Shown here: positions 22,759 to 33,518 of the stretch, piece after piece | How the letters are laid out: each line of letters begins with the position of its first letter | How positions within the stretch are numbered: the stretch's first letter is position 1 | From: Corynespora cassiicola | Lineage: Eukaryota; Ascomycota; Dothideomycetes; Pleosporales; Corynesporascaceae | Direction of reading: 5' to 3' | DNA length: 64,000 nucleotides | NCBI GenBank assembly: GCA_022059125.1 | Contig: JAEUWY010000005.1 | Span: 5,828,001 to 5,892,000, forward strand | Position numbers and translations under genes: made by a program | The notes under the pieces: generated by a model | Told to the model about the DNA's origin: nothing | Database searches by the model: none | Seen by the model: only the letters and a program-made list of their open reading frames with translations

Positions 22759-23705
22759 CTACTCCTCGGCTGCATTCTTATCCTTTTCTGCTCCTCCTTC
22801 CCCATCACCCTCCACCTTGTCCTTCTCCTCCCTCAGCATCGCCCTGACCTCCTCCAAACACTTCCCAAGCAGATTCTTTCCCCACCTCGCTCTGCTCTTC
22901 CCAGCATTCTTCTCCGCAAACCCAATCCCCCAGATCCGATCCATTGGACTGGCCTCGACAAGCTCGCGCTCCCCCGTGGCGAGCAGCATCCCACGTAGCT
23001 TTTCAGCATCCTCGGAGATGGTGAATTTCAGGTAGTTGCCGCGTGTCACTATATCTCGTTTATCTGCGTGTTTGAGTCAGCCATGAATACGAAGAACACT
23101 CAAGGAATGGGAAAAACCGCTTACTTTTATCCCAAACTTCGGCATCAAACCTCCGAACCTGCCTCCCTAACGCCTTGTGCCGCTTCGGATCCGTAGTTTC
23201 CAGCATTTCACTCGCAATATCCTGTATTACCAATTAGCACATTCTCTCTCTACTTCTCTTTTCACTCTAATCCCCCCGACTCGGCCTTCTCCATCAAGTT
23301 TCCGGCTAATTCCCTTTCTTTTGTACACAGCCAGGAGCTTCATAACCCCACGGAGAGTGAGAGATGGGGAAGAGATGCAATATCATGAATAAAAGGACTA
23401 ACCTCATCTCCAAAAAGTCTCGCCTTGCCCACCATCATCCACATCTCCGCCGTCACATACTCCTCGCCTTCGTGCGTAAACGGCGTCCAGTACCACTGAC
23501 CCAGGTATCCGTTGCCCTGAGTCGGCTTCCAAAAGTAGACTGGCTGATCATTGTTGCCATCGGTGCTGGGTTCTAATGTCGCCTCGGCTTGATTGCTGAC
23601 GCTATCCTCGGCCGTGGTAGTTACGGTGGTGGTAGTTTTCTTGCTGCTCGCGGAAGAAGCCTCGTTGCGAGCGCTCGGGCGCGTCGTGCGTCGTGCTTTC
23701 GGCAT
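22759..23705 (-). CDS. NADAR-domain protein (YbiA/DUF1768-like)
   Basis: Exons 23705-23403, 23221-23125 and 23063-22759 give 234 residues. The N-terminal 50 residues are low complexity (Thr/Ser/Ala). The rest is the NADAR domain: YFWKPTQGNGYLGQWYWTPF, EEYVTAEMWMMVGKARLFGD, the ETTDPKRHKALGRQVRRFD segment from the middle exon, RGNYLKFTISED, and IWGIGFAEKNA with GKNLLGKCLEEVR. NADAR proteins include YbiA-type N-glycosidases acting on riboflavin-pathway intermediates, and others linked to ADP-ribose metabolism; which applies here is not known. Upstream in-frame codons exist but the ATG at 23705 has the better context. All three introns boundaries are canonical. Confidence 0.9.
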
Positions 23706-24611
23706 GGCCCTCGATATCAGCGCGCCGGTATTATGTATCTCAAACAGGCCGTCCAGAACAAGTTGATGAGTTGTCAAACGCTGATATTAATGCGTGTTTT
23801 CTCCCGCTATTGGTTAATTTCAAAACCAATCCTTGGCCATTCCCATTAACCAGAACACAGAGAACGAAGAAGAGACTTGACCCAAAAATTGGTGCTCCTC
23901 AACGAGAGGTCTTTCGCAGCGCAATGTGTATGTCAAAGAAATACTCCGCCCCACGGGTCTGAAATACGCGGCTGAGCCAGGGCTGAAAAGCTCTCGGTGC
24001 GCCCTTCCATCCAACCTGGACTCTCCGAAACCGTACTGGCCCGTTAGGCAGCCACACGGCGCAGCGAATCGCAACACCGCCACCACCACCGCATCCCAGC
24101 CTCTACGTCGCCATCTCCGCCCTTTTGCAACTCCTCAACATCACAGATCCAAAAAGAATTAATAGAAGAAGAGTCATTCATACACCACAGCCCCCAAATT
24201 TATTCATTCACACTAACCACCCCCCTCCCATCCCCTCGACGAAGAACATCTGAGCATGACCCCAAATGCTTTCCCTCCTCTCTCCCTTCCGCATGATTTT
24301 ACCTCCCTTTACCTCTACCTGTAAACCTCCATCCCCTCACTCCACGCAATGCAATGCATCCACCCACACAAAACCTCATCGTTCCTAGACAAATAAATTA
24401 CCGACAATGGATGGATGGGGGGACTAGTGGCTGCAAACAAGCCACCAGACACCCATGGAAGTGATTAACAACAACGCGCGAATAAAATGTGCTTGCCACC
24501 AGCTCGCCCGCTCGGAAATTTCGAAAAATCATGTGTGGAAGGGGGTGACAAGAACCCCAAGCTGCCCAAAGAAGAACAAGAGGGGCGGCAGATTATATTT
24601 CTTTTTGACTG
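23706..24611. other. Intergenic between NADAR and AP-2 alpha genes
   Basis: It holds the promoter of the NADAR gene (left end) and the 3' untranslated region of the adaptin gene (right end). Stretches near 24060-24350 are C/A-rich. No gene was recognised. Confidence 0.4.
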
Positions 24612-27600
24612 CTACACCAAGCCCTCAATGCCTTGCGAAAGACGTTCCTCCAGGGTTTTGAGAAGGACGGGTGGGACGGCCTCGTCAGTAGCGCGGACCG
24701 TGATGCGGAACATCTGCTTGAGGGTCAGTTTCGGCTTTAGGCCGAGGGGACATGCAATCGACATACCTGGGTGTCAAAGTTCGGCTCCAGCCTTAGCAGG
24801 CAGCCGAACTTGCCTCCCTCGCTCGTGTGCAGCACCGTGGCACCAACCAAGTTCTTGCTATTCGGGTCCACGCCATCCAACACTCCCCACTTGAAGCCCT
24901 TGACTACCTTGCGCACGAAATCCGAGTTCATGGTGCGATTCTTGTTAACCAATCCAAAAATGACCTGCGCCTCGCGTGGCGCACCCCCAATCTGCTTCCA
25001 GCGCTTGAAGAAGTCGTCTGCACTGAGCTCTGCCGGATCCATATACTTGTGGAGCAGAACGGGGAGTTGGAGTGTTAATGCTTGCAGAGCACCGGCGAGG
25101 TACGAGATGCGGATGGTAGGGGGGTCGGTAAAGACATTCTTGGCTTCAAACATGATTGTCTGGGTGGTTTGTCCTTCTGGAGGAATGACCGTGTCCGGCA
25201 GGCCCTTGATGTCCGTCTTCAAATTCTCGGCAGACTTATTGTCTAGCGTTGTCGTAAACGAGCCCATGGGGAACGATGACTTGTTAGTGAAGTAGAAGAT
25301 GACACAGCCCAGTTGTCCACGATACTCTGTGCGAAGCCCGATCTGTATCTGTTGGTCCTCGTAGAATACGCCCTCGGATCGAAGTAAAAGACGGTTGTAG
25401 CCGATATCCCAGTCTGGGCTCAGATGAGCCGCACTGGCCAAGTTCGGTGCTTTCAGGGTCTTGTTCGTGTCAATGTTCATGTCCAGTCCTGCAAGATCGC
25501 TCGATATCGAGGCCACGCCGTTGGATCCATTAGCGTTTCCATTGGTGTTGTTGACGGGGGCTGCGCCAGGAGCTGTAAAGCTTCGTTTCAACGTATTCTG
25601 GCGCGCCAGTCCCACCTCCTTTAGATCGGCATTGGCGTCCTTACCTCCCACGACCCAAGTCCGCTTGTCGCTGGTAGTGGCATGTTTTTGGTGTAGTCGA
25701 GACAAGAGTGCCGATGTCCGTTCGGGGAAGGGAGGCATTTCGTCACACACTGTCCGGAGCAGGTCGTCGGTAGGCATGCTCGCCAGGGCTAGGTATTCGC
25801 AAGCTCGCTGCTGCAGTTCCGAATCAAGCGAATGGCTGTACGCCTGGAAGGCCTGCACAAGCTGAGGCTTGATCTCCGGGAAGAGATTGACAAACTTGAC
25901 AAAACAAGATAAGAGTATCGCGCGTGTTGTCGACGAGCAACCTCGCATCTTGGCATTCAGGGCCATGTACTGTTCAATCGGGCTGGAGCCCTTGTTGTCG
26001 GCGATGAGATGGCCGAATTCTCCGAGCAAGTATCCTCCAATCTTGACTAGCGTCTCGTGGCAGTCACCCTTGACATACTGCAGGATGTTTTGAGCAGCAT
26101 ATACTTGGAGTTCCTCATTGTTGGTGACAATTTGTATGACGCGCTGCCAGACCTCGTCGCTAACATGGTCTCCGGCCATGGCAATCAGCCGTAATGATAT
26201 GTCGACGTACCACTGGACGTCGGTGGCGTACTTTTCCGTTAGAATAGCAATCTTGAGAACCATTTCCTCCCGTATCGCATAGTCGGCCGACTGGAGGTAC
26301 CTCAGGAGCTCGTTGACAATGTTCTGGGCGTTGGTCGAATCGCACATGCTGTATAAGAGATCCAGGCCCTGTCTCCGGACACTGATGTCGCGGTCTCTTA
26401 GCGATCCGATGATGATGGCTTGGTGCTTCTTGATTGGGTCCAGAGTTTCTGCGCGCGCCGCGAGATGTGTCATAGCCTCAAGACCCAGATAACGTACGTT
26501 GGTCTCTCGCGAAGCGATGAATTTGCCGAGCCTGGTTGATATCTGGACCATTAGGTCCTGTTCGGTGTCGAGATGGATGACGAGGTTGATGGCTTCGAAG
26601 AGGACGGCATTCTGGGCATTGTTCTGCTGTACGTTCTTTGGCATTTCTAGCGCCGAGTCCATGATATTTTGAAGTGCCTCCCGAATGAGCTTGCGAATGT
26701 GCGAGTCCTCTAGTTATTGTTAGCGAGGGTTAGGTGGAAGAGTAGAATACTAACCTGGAGGGGGGTAGTACTGCAGCAGTCTGAGAAGCTTGACCTGTAT
26801 CCAAGGGCAAGGCACCTTGTAGTAAAAGTAGTCTGGCGCGCACTCATTGTCGACCACTATTCTCTTGAGCCTGTTGGCAGCCTTGACATAGCTTCCCTTG
26901 TATTGTTCTTGGTTGTCTTGGACTAGGGCCATGACCAGCGAAGTGACAGACAGGGCGACGCCAATGTCAGGGTCGTCCATGAGCGAGATGATCCGTTCGG
27001 CCCATTCGTTTTGGACGATGTTAGGGTATTTGCGATATAAGCGTAGGAGGGTAAGGGCTGCCTTCTTCTTGACGAATGCTTTCGAGGCTCTGTCTGCTGT
27101 GAGTATGGCGACCCCCGTTGCGCAAGGCTGTGATACTTACGGAGAGATGAGCAGTCGATGCACGTCGGAGCTGAGTGCTTCTCCCATTTCCTTGCCACCG
27201 ACATTTGCAATCGCGTGCAGCGCCAGACAGTTGTTCAGTTCGTTGTGGTCGAGTAGGTCCTTTCTGATACTATTCACGACGAGATGCAGCAGTTCGTGCT
27301 CTTCGTGCAAGAATAGGGTGACGGCAAGATAACCAATCTGTTTCTCCGAGTACTTTGTGGCCGAGATGAGGTTGACGGCTTCGAGATGGCCGAAATCGAC
27401 ATTCCATCCGAGAATGTAAATATAGAGTAGCTAAGTCGTCAGTATACCGACATTTGGGCTGGCCAGGGGATACCCACCTTGCAAACATACTTCTTCTTCT
27501 GGTAACCATTGAGGCCGCCATCTGCAATCCTTGTGTCAGTCCCCTCATGCAGCCAAGTACCCATGGTGCATACCTCTGAACTTTTGCCTGCAGACTGTCA

Positions 27601-27856
27601 GTATTGCACCATGCATCGCTCGTCCAGGAAACGCACCGTATATTCGCCAATTCCTTGTTGATCCGCTTCTCCTCGAGCTCGCGCGCCCTCGCGTTTCTCA
27701 AATCAGCAATAAACGAAACCAGCCCTGCACACAAGTCATCAGCCTCCACACGCACAACAGTGAGTGCATGCTGCGCGGATGGGTACCTCGCATGGTCGGG
27801 ACATTGCCCGAGTTGTTCCGGCTGAACAGCCCTCCTCCGCCAGTTCCTGACGCCAT
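24612..27856 (-). CDS. APL3: AP-2 clathrin adaptor complex subunit alpha
   Basis: Eight exons: 27856-27787, 27724-27637, 27587-27574, 27521-27478, 27430-27141, 27089-26755, 26709-24767 and 24713-24612; 961 residues, normal for the family. It is the large alpha subunit of AP-2, which links clathrin to the plasma membrane and cargo in endocytosis. Family landmarks are GLVSFIADLRNARARELEEKR, GYQKKKYVCKLLYIYILG, LISATKYSEKQIGYLAVTLF, PASKAFVKKKAALTLLRLYRK and PKNVQQNNAQNAVLFEAINL. A Ser/Asn/Gly-rich hinge at about residues 640-720 is followed by the ear domain (QIGLRTEYRGQLGCVIFYF; RWKQIGGAPREAQVIF). Exon 3 is 14 nt and restores IRQKFRDGGLNGYQ. In intron 5, two AGs precede the acceptor that gives the conserved SPASKAF. 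All donors are GT. Confidence 0.95.
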
Positions 27857-28487
27857 CTTGGAGGCCGTGGAGCCCGGGAGGCTGGTAGGCGGGCGGTTCC
27901 CGCCTGGGAGGTAGCCCGACAAAACGACGACCGGGAGGGGGGTCTGCTACTGTGTACGGCGAGGGGGGCGCCGCTATGGAGCAGCAGGGGTAGGGACGGC
28001 GACGGCGAGCACGGAAATGGTTGTTGTGGGGGACCTGGGCGGTCGCGAAAGGGGTTCGGCTTGGGCGAAGGTGGTGGCGGGCGGAAATGTCAATCGTCGT
28101 GGGTGCAGTAATGCGTGCGAGGTGTGGAAGGGAGGCTTGGGGATGCAGCCGGCTGCGAAGCACCTGCACCCTGTATGCCTGTGCTCCGTTCCCAGATGTG
28201 CTCGGATGCCCGTGGTGCGGGAGCACGGTGGAGGTTCGTCGCCGGGCCTTGGCATATGGTCCAAGCGCTAAGCGCCGTCTAGTGCTGGGCCGTCACTCTT
28301 ACTTGGGGCCGACGTGGGATGGCTTCATTTTGTTGTTTGATCAATTCATCAATTGAGCCGTAGGGCATGTTTTTGCTATGTGTACATATGCCGGTTTCCT
28401 TTGATATCCCCCGTGACCCTTGAGGCCCCAAACGCCAGACACCGCCCATGAATCGTCCTAGTCAGTCATTGCAGGCATCCTGACCGC
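27857..28487. promoter_or_regulatory. Upstream region of AP-2 alpha
   Basis: It should contain the adaptin promoter and, at the right end, the 3' untranslated region of the metallothionein-like gene. GC-rich part 27860-28250 carries long open frames on both strands with no recognisable protein. Confidence 0.35.
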
Positions 28488-28831
28488 CTATTTCTTGGTA
28501 GTGAAGTCGGTCTCGAGCGCAGAGGCGCCGGACGTGGAAGAGCGGCCGCAGGTGCACGAGTCTTGAGCATTGTCAGAATTGATCACTGGATGCAATGGAA
28601 TTATCAGCGTTACTTACTCTCGGCGCGCTTTCCGCAGGCACAGGTGCTGTCGGGGACCTTGTTCTCCGTGGCCGACTTGTCGCAGGCTTCATGGATAGTC
28701 AGTAACCAGGCACGCTACGTCATACACAACGGGAACATACTGCACTGGAGGGCAGGCTGCTTTCCGCACGAGCAGGTGGCCTCCTTGGCGCACACGCACT
28801 CAGCGCCGCTGTTGCGTCCGCAGCAAGTCAT
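28488..28831 (-). CDS. Small Cys-rich, metallothionein-like protein
   Basis: Exons 28831-28741, 28686-28618 and 28561-28488 give 77 residues with 12 cysteines, mostly as CC and CxC pairs (MTCCGRNSG, CVCAKEATCSCGKQPALQC, STCACGKRAE, SCTCGRSS). This matches a fungal family of small Cys-rich proteins that start with a Cys pair, contain CSCGKQ and TEN elements and end in an acidic-Thr-Lys tail (here ETDFTTKK). The spacing suggests thiolate metal binding (copper or zinc), as in metallothioneins, but this is inference. All three exons keep frame across two phase-1 introns. A TATA element lies about 135 bp upstream of the start. Confidence 0.85.
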
Positions 28832-29396
28832 CTTGAATGTAGTAGGCTGTTTGTTTGAAAAGGTAGGCGGATTGCAGAAGAATGCAAGTCGAAGAAGGGT
28901 TGGCGGATGATTGAGTAGAGTTGGTGTGTGATTATGTCTGCCAGAAGAGCAAGGAGAGTGTCTTTATATACTATTGCTGCCTCAACCAGGCACGTCGTTG
29001 CTCCATCTCTCGTCGCGGTCAAAGGTAGTCACCTGATCGTGCTCGGCGCCTTCGGCCAATCAGAGGCCTCTTGATTACGCTCTCTCGGTCTGAACGTTTC
29101 GTCCGCCCTACGATTGTTGCCACTTGATGATTCACCGCAATTCAACTGGTCGTCATTTGTTGGGCGTGACAATCTGGAATTGTCTGAGTGGTTCGCTACC
29201 CGTGTGCAAATGTTGTTGTCCCTGCAGGGCCGTTGTAGAACACGAGCTCCAGTGCTTGTTCCTGCAGGGATACGGGCGTTATCTGAACATCAAGAGAGAA
29301 AGAGGCATGAGTCAGCCCATTGTTGGATCATGGAGATTCATCAATCGTTTCATCTATTAGGCGCATGAGCGCTTTTCCTTCAACACGATGTCGCAT
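28832..29396. other. Intergenic, Cys-rich gene promoter
   Basis: The left part is the promoter and leader of the Cys-rich gene. The right part should be the 3' untranslated region of the armadillo-protein gene. No coding sequence was recognised. Confidence 0.4.
28963..28970 (-). promoter_or_regulatory. TATA box of the Cys-rich protein gene
   Basis: The minus strand reads TATATAAA here, about 135 bp before the start codon at 28831. A strong TATA element suits an inducible stress or metal-response gene. Confidence 0.55.
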
Positions 29397-31464
29397 CTAT
29401 ACTACAAGCCTCTCTAGCTCGGCCTGCAGCGCATCTATGCCTTCTTTGAGTGGGGGGTCCATTACCTGGGTCGCCGTTAGTCATGTCGATACACATGGAT
29501 TGCAAGACTTACCCCATTGGCGGTGAGCCCGTGGAGAAACACCAATGCATTTTGGCAGTCCCGGCCAGCCTTTTGACCATCCTTGTCCTGCTCAACCGCA
29601 AATTCCTTGATGGCGGCCAAAAGCCCCTCATCGGCCTTGGCCTCCTCAATCACGGCAGCGGCACCTTCGGGCGATTGCGCAAGTAAGCCCAAACCAAGAA
29701 CGCCTTCAGACCTTGCGTCGGCGTAGAAGCGTTGACGCACGAGTCGTGCCACAGGCCGTGCCACCAGTGGCGTCTTAAACATGTGGCGAGCAACCGACTC
29801 AACATCGACCTCGGCATTGGGCCGTCCAAGATATCTCAAAATGGCAATGATGGTGCGTCCGAGCTCGATCATGGGGTTCTTCATGGTCGTACTGGGTAGC
29901 GGCTCGGAGGGCACCAGTGCTTGGGATACGACGTGGTAGAGAATCGTGGCATGGGCAGGAGTCTGAACACCTTCGAGAGACGTTGCTGGAACGTCGTCCG
30001 GAATGGATTCGTAGACAACCTTTTCAATGTTGTAGAAATTGTTCGTAACCAGCTTGCATAGCGTGGCAGCAGCTTCGCCACGGACCGAGGGGTCTTTTTG
30101 AACAAGAAGCTGGCAGCATGTCTCGATGAGGCCCGATTCTCCAAGAACCGTCCTGTTCGCCTCCGGGAAGGTCAAGTGACGCATGTATCCAGCCGCAGCA
30201 TAGAGAAGCGCTGGCTCTTTAGAAGAAGAAAGAAGGCTGATCAACGTGAGATGCAGACCCTGATCTTCCACCATCTCAATGCAAGCTTTATCAGAAGTAG
30301 CCAAGTTTCCCAGCATGACACAGGCGCAGACAGTAGATGGCGAATACTTGGGAGAAAGTAGCTTGGACTTAATCTTCTTCACAGCTGGAGTCCTAAACCC
30401 AAAGTTGTTCACGAATGCGTCTGATGCAGATATTGCGCCGACTGAATTGATGAGCTGGACCAATATGACAACGCTCGTGTCGTCTAGTGCCAGCTTTTCA
30501 GGATCGCTCGAGGCGCTCAATCCACGGAATACTTGCTCGATCTCCTCGGGACCAAGGCGATTCTCATTTTCGAGCACAAGGTCGACCAGCTTTTCTAGTC
30601 GCTCTGGAGTGGCAAGCTTCAACTGAAATTCGGTATCTTGAAGGTAAAGGGCGATGACGGCCAGAAAATCGGTGTAGTGATCCTCGTCACATGTCTCAAT
30701 GACCTCGAGAACGTCGTCGAATACTTTTAGGGAGGTGTCATCTTTGAGTTGTGCGGACGTGAGTTTCTCTGTGGTCCACGCCAAAAGGTCGGTGGCGTAG
30801 TCAAGGGCAGCTTCGGGTATCTTTTCCCTGACTAAATAGTCTGACAGTGTACTGTCTAGCCTATGTTTGGCAGCCTCCTCCTGGGCAGGATCTAATCGTG
30901 TTAAAGAGCAGCATGTATTAGACAATGCAGACGTACCATAGTCATTGCAAAGATTTAGCATCACAGCCAAGGTTGTTATATTCAACTCCTCCACCTTGAG
31001 GCATGCAATCAGGTTTCCAAATGTGAGCATGGCGTGTTCACGATTGCTGTCTTGGGACGTTTAGACCATGTATATACAGGGATTTGGCTGCGTACCGTTG
31101 TCTGCGACGCTGTTGCCAATGACCCGAAGGCATTGCTTCGACAATTCGACGGAGCTTGCAGATGGATCAAGCCGAGTCAAAACATGGGCCAAGATGCCGC
31201 ACTCCTGATAAGGCTGCTGCCATGCCTCTACAGCATGTTAGTCGGAGACGCATTGATGTCGGCGGGAAAGATACTCTGAGCTCCGACAGCCGTTCCTAGC
31301 AATTGAATAGCTTTTACGGCGATGGCTACATTGTCGTTCTCTTCGAATTTTGTTAGTAGTGGAGGTACCTCTGCCAGATCTTGGACGCTATTGGTCGGAC
31401 CCCCATCCAGATAGGGCTCAAGTTGACCGAGAAATTTCTCGGCGTCGTAGCTGAAAAGCGGCAT
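29397..31464 (-). CDS. Armadillo-fold SmgGDS-like small-GTPase regulator
   Basis: Exons 31464-31275, 31227-31096, 31050-30937, 30891-29513 and 29465-29397 give 627 residues made almost entirely of helical repeats. The pattern resembles Rap1 GTPase-GDP dissociation stimulator 1 (SmgGDS), with QPYQECGILAHVLTRLD, CLRVIGNSVADN, REHAMLTFGNLIACLK, CACVMLGNLATSDKACIEMV, and ALLYAAAGYMRHLTFPEANR. Such proteins bind Ras/Rho-family GTPases. There are no transmembrane or catalytic motifs. Junctions were set by keeping the frame: the exon at 31050 starts at ACAGCAATCG because the nearer acceptor breaks the frame. Intron 1 contains a GACTAAC branch site. An additional 5' exon upstream of 31464 cannot be excluded. 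Confidence 0.75.
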
Positions 31465-31921
31465 ATCGAGCTGTACAGAGGATAAAAGTCAATGACTTGG
31501 ATCGATTCTCAAGCACGCATTTTATGATGTCCGGCGGCTGAGGTAGCGCTGACAATGGTGGCCTATGCGGCGGAGGTAATTCTTGAGCGTAGATTGGCAC
31601 CAACAAATTGTATGACGTGACGCAGTGCTAGACAAGGTGTGATTTACTGCTCAAAGTCCTGCCTCGCTCGTAACTCCAGATATCTGTAGGCGGCGATTCT
31701 GAAAATGGGGGAAATGAGGGACGGTTTTGCAATCGCTTCGGCCCGCAGCGGCTCGGCAGATTGTCATGCACATCACGTGATTGCCTGAAATGCCAGCTGG
31801 GCAGAATTTCGGGGACATGCGCGGAGGCTCCCACGCGACGCTCCACGATCAACACCAAGCCCAACTCTAGATCCAATTCGCATACATTCCTTTAGAAACT
31901 CGACCGAGAATTACCGCCAAT
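31465..31921. promoter_or_regulatory. Bidirectional promoter, SmgGDS-like / DPM3
   Basis: A 457-bp gap between divergent start codons must serve both genes. No clear TATA box is seen. A short conserved-looking TCACGTGAT palindrome lies at about 31774-31781 and could be a bHLH (E-box) site. Confidence 0.45.
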
Positions 31922-32299
31922 ATGACGCGCGCCCAGCAGACCATTTCCATTGCGATGCTCCTGACATCGGTATGCGATTGTCGCCTTGTCCACACTGCCC
32001 CCTGCTAACCCCTCAGCTCTACTTGGCCGTCTTCCTCGAGATTGTGTCTTTCCCCGAGAAGATTCAGAAGGAGGTTGTCCCCGTGGTATGTCTCCTTTCC
32101 ACTCCAGCCCACAATCTGCTAACAAATGCAGGTCCCCTTTTGGGCTCTCGTGTCCTTTGGTGCCTACCTCTTGTTCAAACTCGGCTGGGGCGTCTTCACT
32201 TTCAACGACGTTCCTGAAGCACACAAGGAATTGATGGAGCAGATACAGGAGGCAAGGACCGAGCTGCGTGCCAAGGGAGTTGATGTCGGCGAAGATTAG
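31922..32299 (+). CDS. DPM3: Dolichol-phosphate mannosyltransferase subunit 3
   Basis: Exons 31922-31969, 32017-32085 and 32132-32299 give 94 residues, the usual size of DPM3. DPM3 anchors the catalytic DPM1 subunit to the ER membrane for dolichol-phosphate-mannose synthesis, needed for N-glycans, O-mannosylation and GPI anchors. Two hydrophobic segments (about residues 8-27 and 40-60) flank a short basic loop (FPEKIQKEVVP). The second is followed by FNDVPEAHKEL and a helical, charged C-terminal tail ending KGVDVGED, which is the DPM1-binding part. All introns are phase 0 with GTATG(C/T) donors and CTAAC branch sites. Confidence 0.95.
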
Positions 32300-32404
32300 G
32301 ATATGGATGGCTTTTTATTGACACAATAGGGGATTGATTGGGGAGGAAATGGTGTTCAATGGGTATCCGCGAACAAATCTATCAATGCTGGGTATCGCGA
32401 TTAT

Positions 32405-33214
32405 CTACGAGGCCGATTCCTGGCTATGCTTTTGCTTGAGCATCTTCTCCGTCTTCATAAACTGGCGTATGCCAACTGGTATGTCGGCAAACAAGCTGTC
32501 GTCCTCTGTGGACTGGCCCAAGGCCCCATTTGACTCGCTTCCACCACCGTCGTCGTCGTCCATGCTGGTTGCAACATGAGACGGAGTGCCCTTTTCAGCG
32601 ACCATTGTGCCAGTAGCCTCTCCTTTTGCACGTTGGGCCTGCAGCGCAGCGCGCGCTTCAGCTGACTTGGCAGCCCATTCCTCCATGTCGTCTCGGTACA
32701 TGTCCCAGACACAGTTGACGCACCCCGACATGCAGCAGTTGTCCGGTTCAGTAGGCTTTGGGGGGACCATGATGCCGGCAATTACTTTGCTGGAGATTTC
32801 CTTGTCTTTTGCGCGCTCTCCAGGGCCGGCCAGACGTGAGCCGAATACGATGCGCGCTTTGGCAAGCGTCTCCTCCCTGTCCGTCTTAGGCAGCTCGTCA
32901 GGTGGCGGCGGGGCAGGGGTGGTGGATGTAAGAGATTGAGTTTTGGGAAGGGGGTTCTTTAGTATATCTGAGGAGCGTGTCAGTGGTGTGTAGGCCGTCC
33001 AGATTCTTTGCGCACCTGCATAGAATCCCGTCAGTGGCATTGCTTGCTGTCCTTCGGGAGCTATATATCCCTTATATCGTCGTTGTAACCGGTTGCTATT
33101 CTGCAATCCTGCTCTTATCGAGGCTGAAAAAGTTGTGTTCCATGGTCGGAGACAGGAGGGACATTGCGCGCGGCGCAATGCCAGCGCTCTCGTAGAGTGC
33201 ATCAATGACTCCAT
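32405..33214 (-). CDS. Oxidoreductase-like domain protein (OXLD1-like)
   Basis: Exons 33214-33016 and 32967-32405 give 253 residues. The core is the short oxidoreductase-like domain: KPTEPDNCCMSGCVNCVWDM followed by an acidic YRDDMEEW, with four Cys likely to bind metal or form disulfides. The N-terminus is rich in Arg, Ser and Ala and lacks acids after residue 5, as in a mitochondrial presequence; human OXLD1 is also mitochondrial. The intron donor follows FYA-G, and splicing yields YADILKNPLPKTQS, the spacing expected in fungal homologues. The C-terminal third is disordered (Asp/Gly/Ser-rich). Met5 (33202) is an alternative start. Function of the family is unknown. Confidence 0.85.
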   Translation of the reverse strand: MESLMHSTRALALRRAQCPSCLRPWNTTFSASIRAGLQNSNRLQRRYKGYIAPEGQQAMPLTGFYAGAQRIWTAYTPLTRSSDILKNPLPKTQSLTSTTPAPPPPDELPKTDREETLAKARIVFGSRLAGPGERAKDKEISSKVIAGIMVPPKPTEPDNCCMSGCVNCVWDMYRDDMEEWAAKSAEARAALQAQRAKGEATGTMVAEKGTPSHVATSMDDDDGGGSESNGALGQSTEDDSLFADIPVGIRQFMKTEKMLKQKHSQESAS

Positions 33215-33518
33215 TGCGCCGGAAGAGGTGACGAGTGGGTAGGTTTATGGTGTAATCCAAATAATCTTCAGATTACCCGGCGCATAACTTCATGTCATGT
33301 TCGAGGCAGTGGGCCGCTTACAAAAAGTCGTGGCAAGGCGGGCTTAGAAAAGCGCGAAATCCGGATGATGGTGAAGGAAGCTTTTCACAAGTGTGAGGGG
33401 ACGTCATTGCGGCGGCTGGCCGAGGTCGGCAAAACTTTCCGCGAGCGCCGACAACAGGGACCAACGCGACCCGACGCGTCGTACGTCCCCGAGCCTGCAA
33501 CAACATTATTCACCCACC
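33215..33518. promoter_or_regulatory. Bidirectional promoter, OXLD1-like / CENP-O
   Basis: A 304-bp gap between two divergent start codons that must contain both promoters. No TATA element is obvious. Confidence 0.5.

Noticed and set aside
27270..28226. 318-codon minus-strand frame over the AP-2 alpha N-terminus
   Set aside because: It reads through the adaptin introns in a different phase and ignores the conserved exons.
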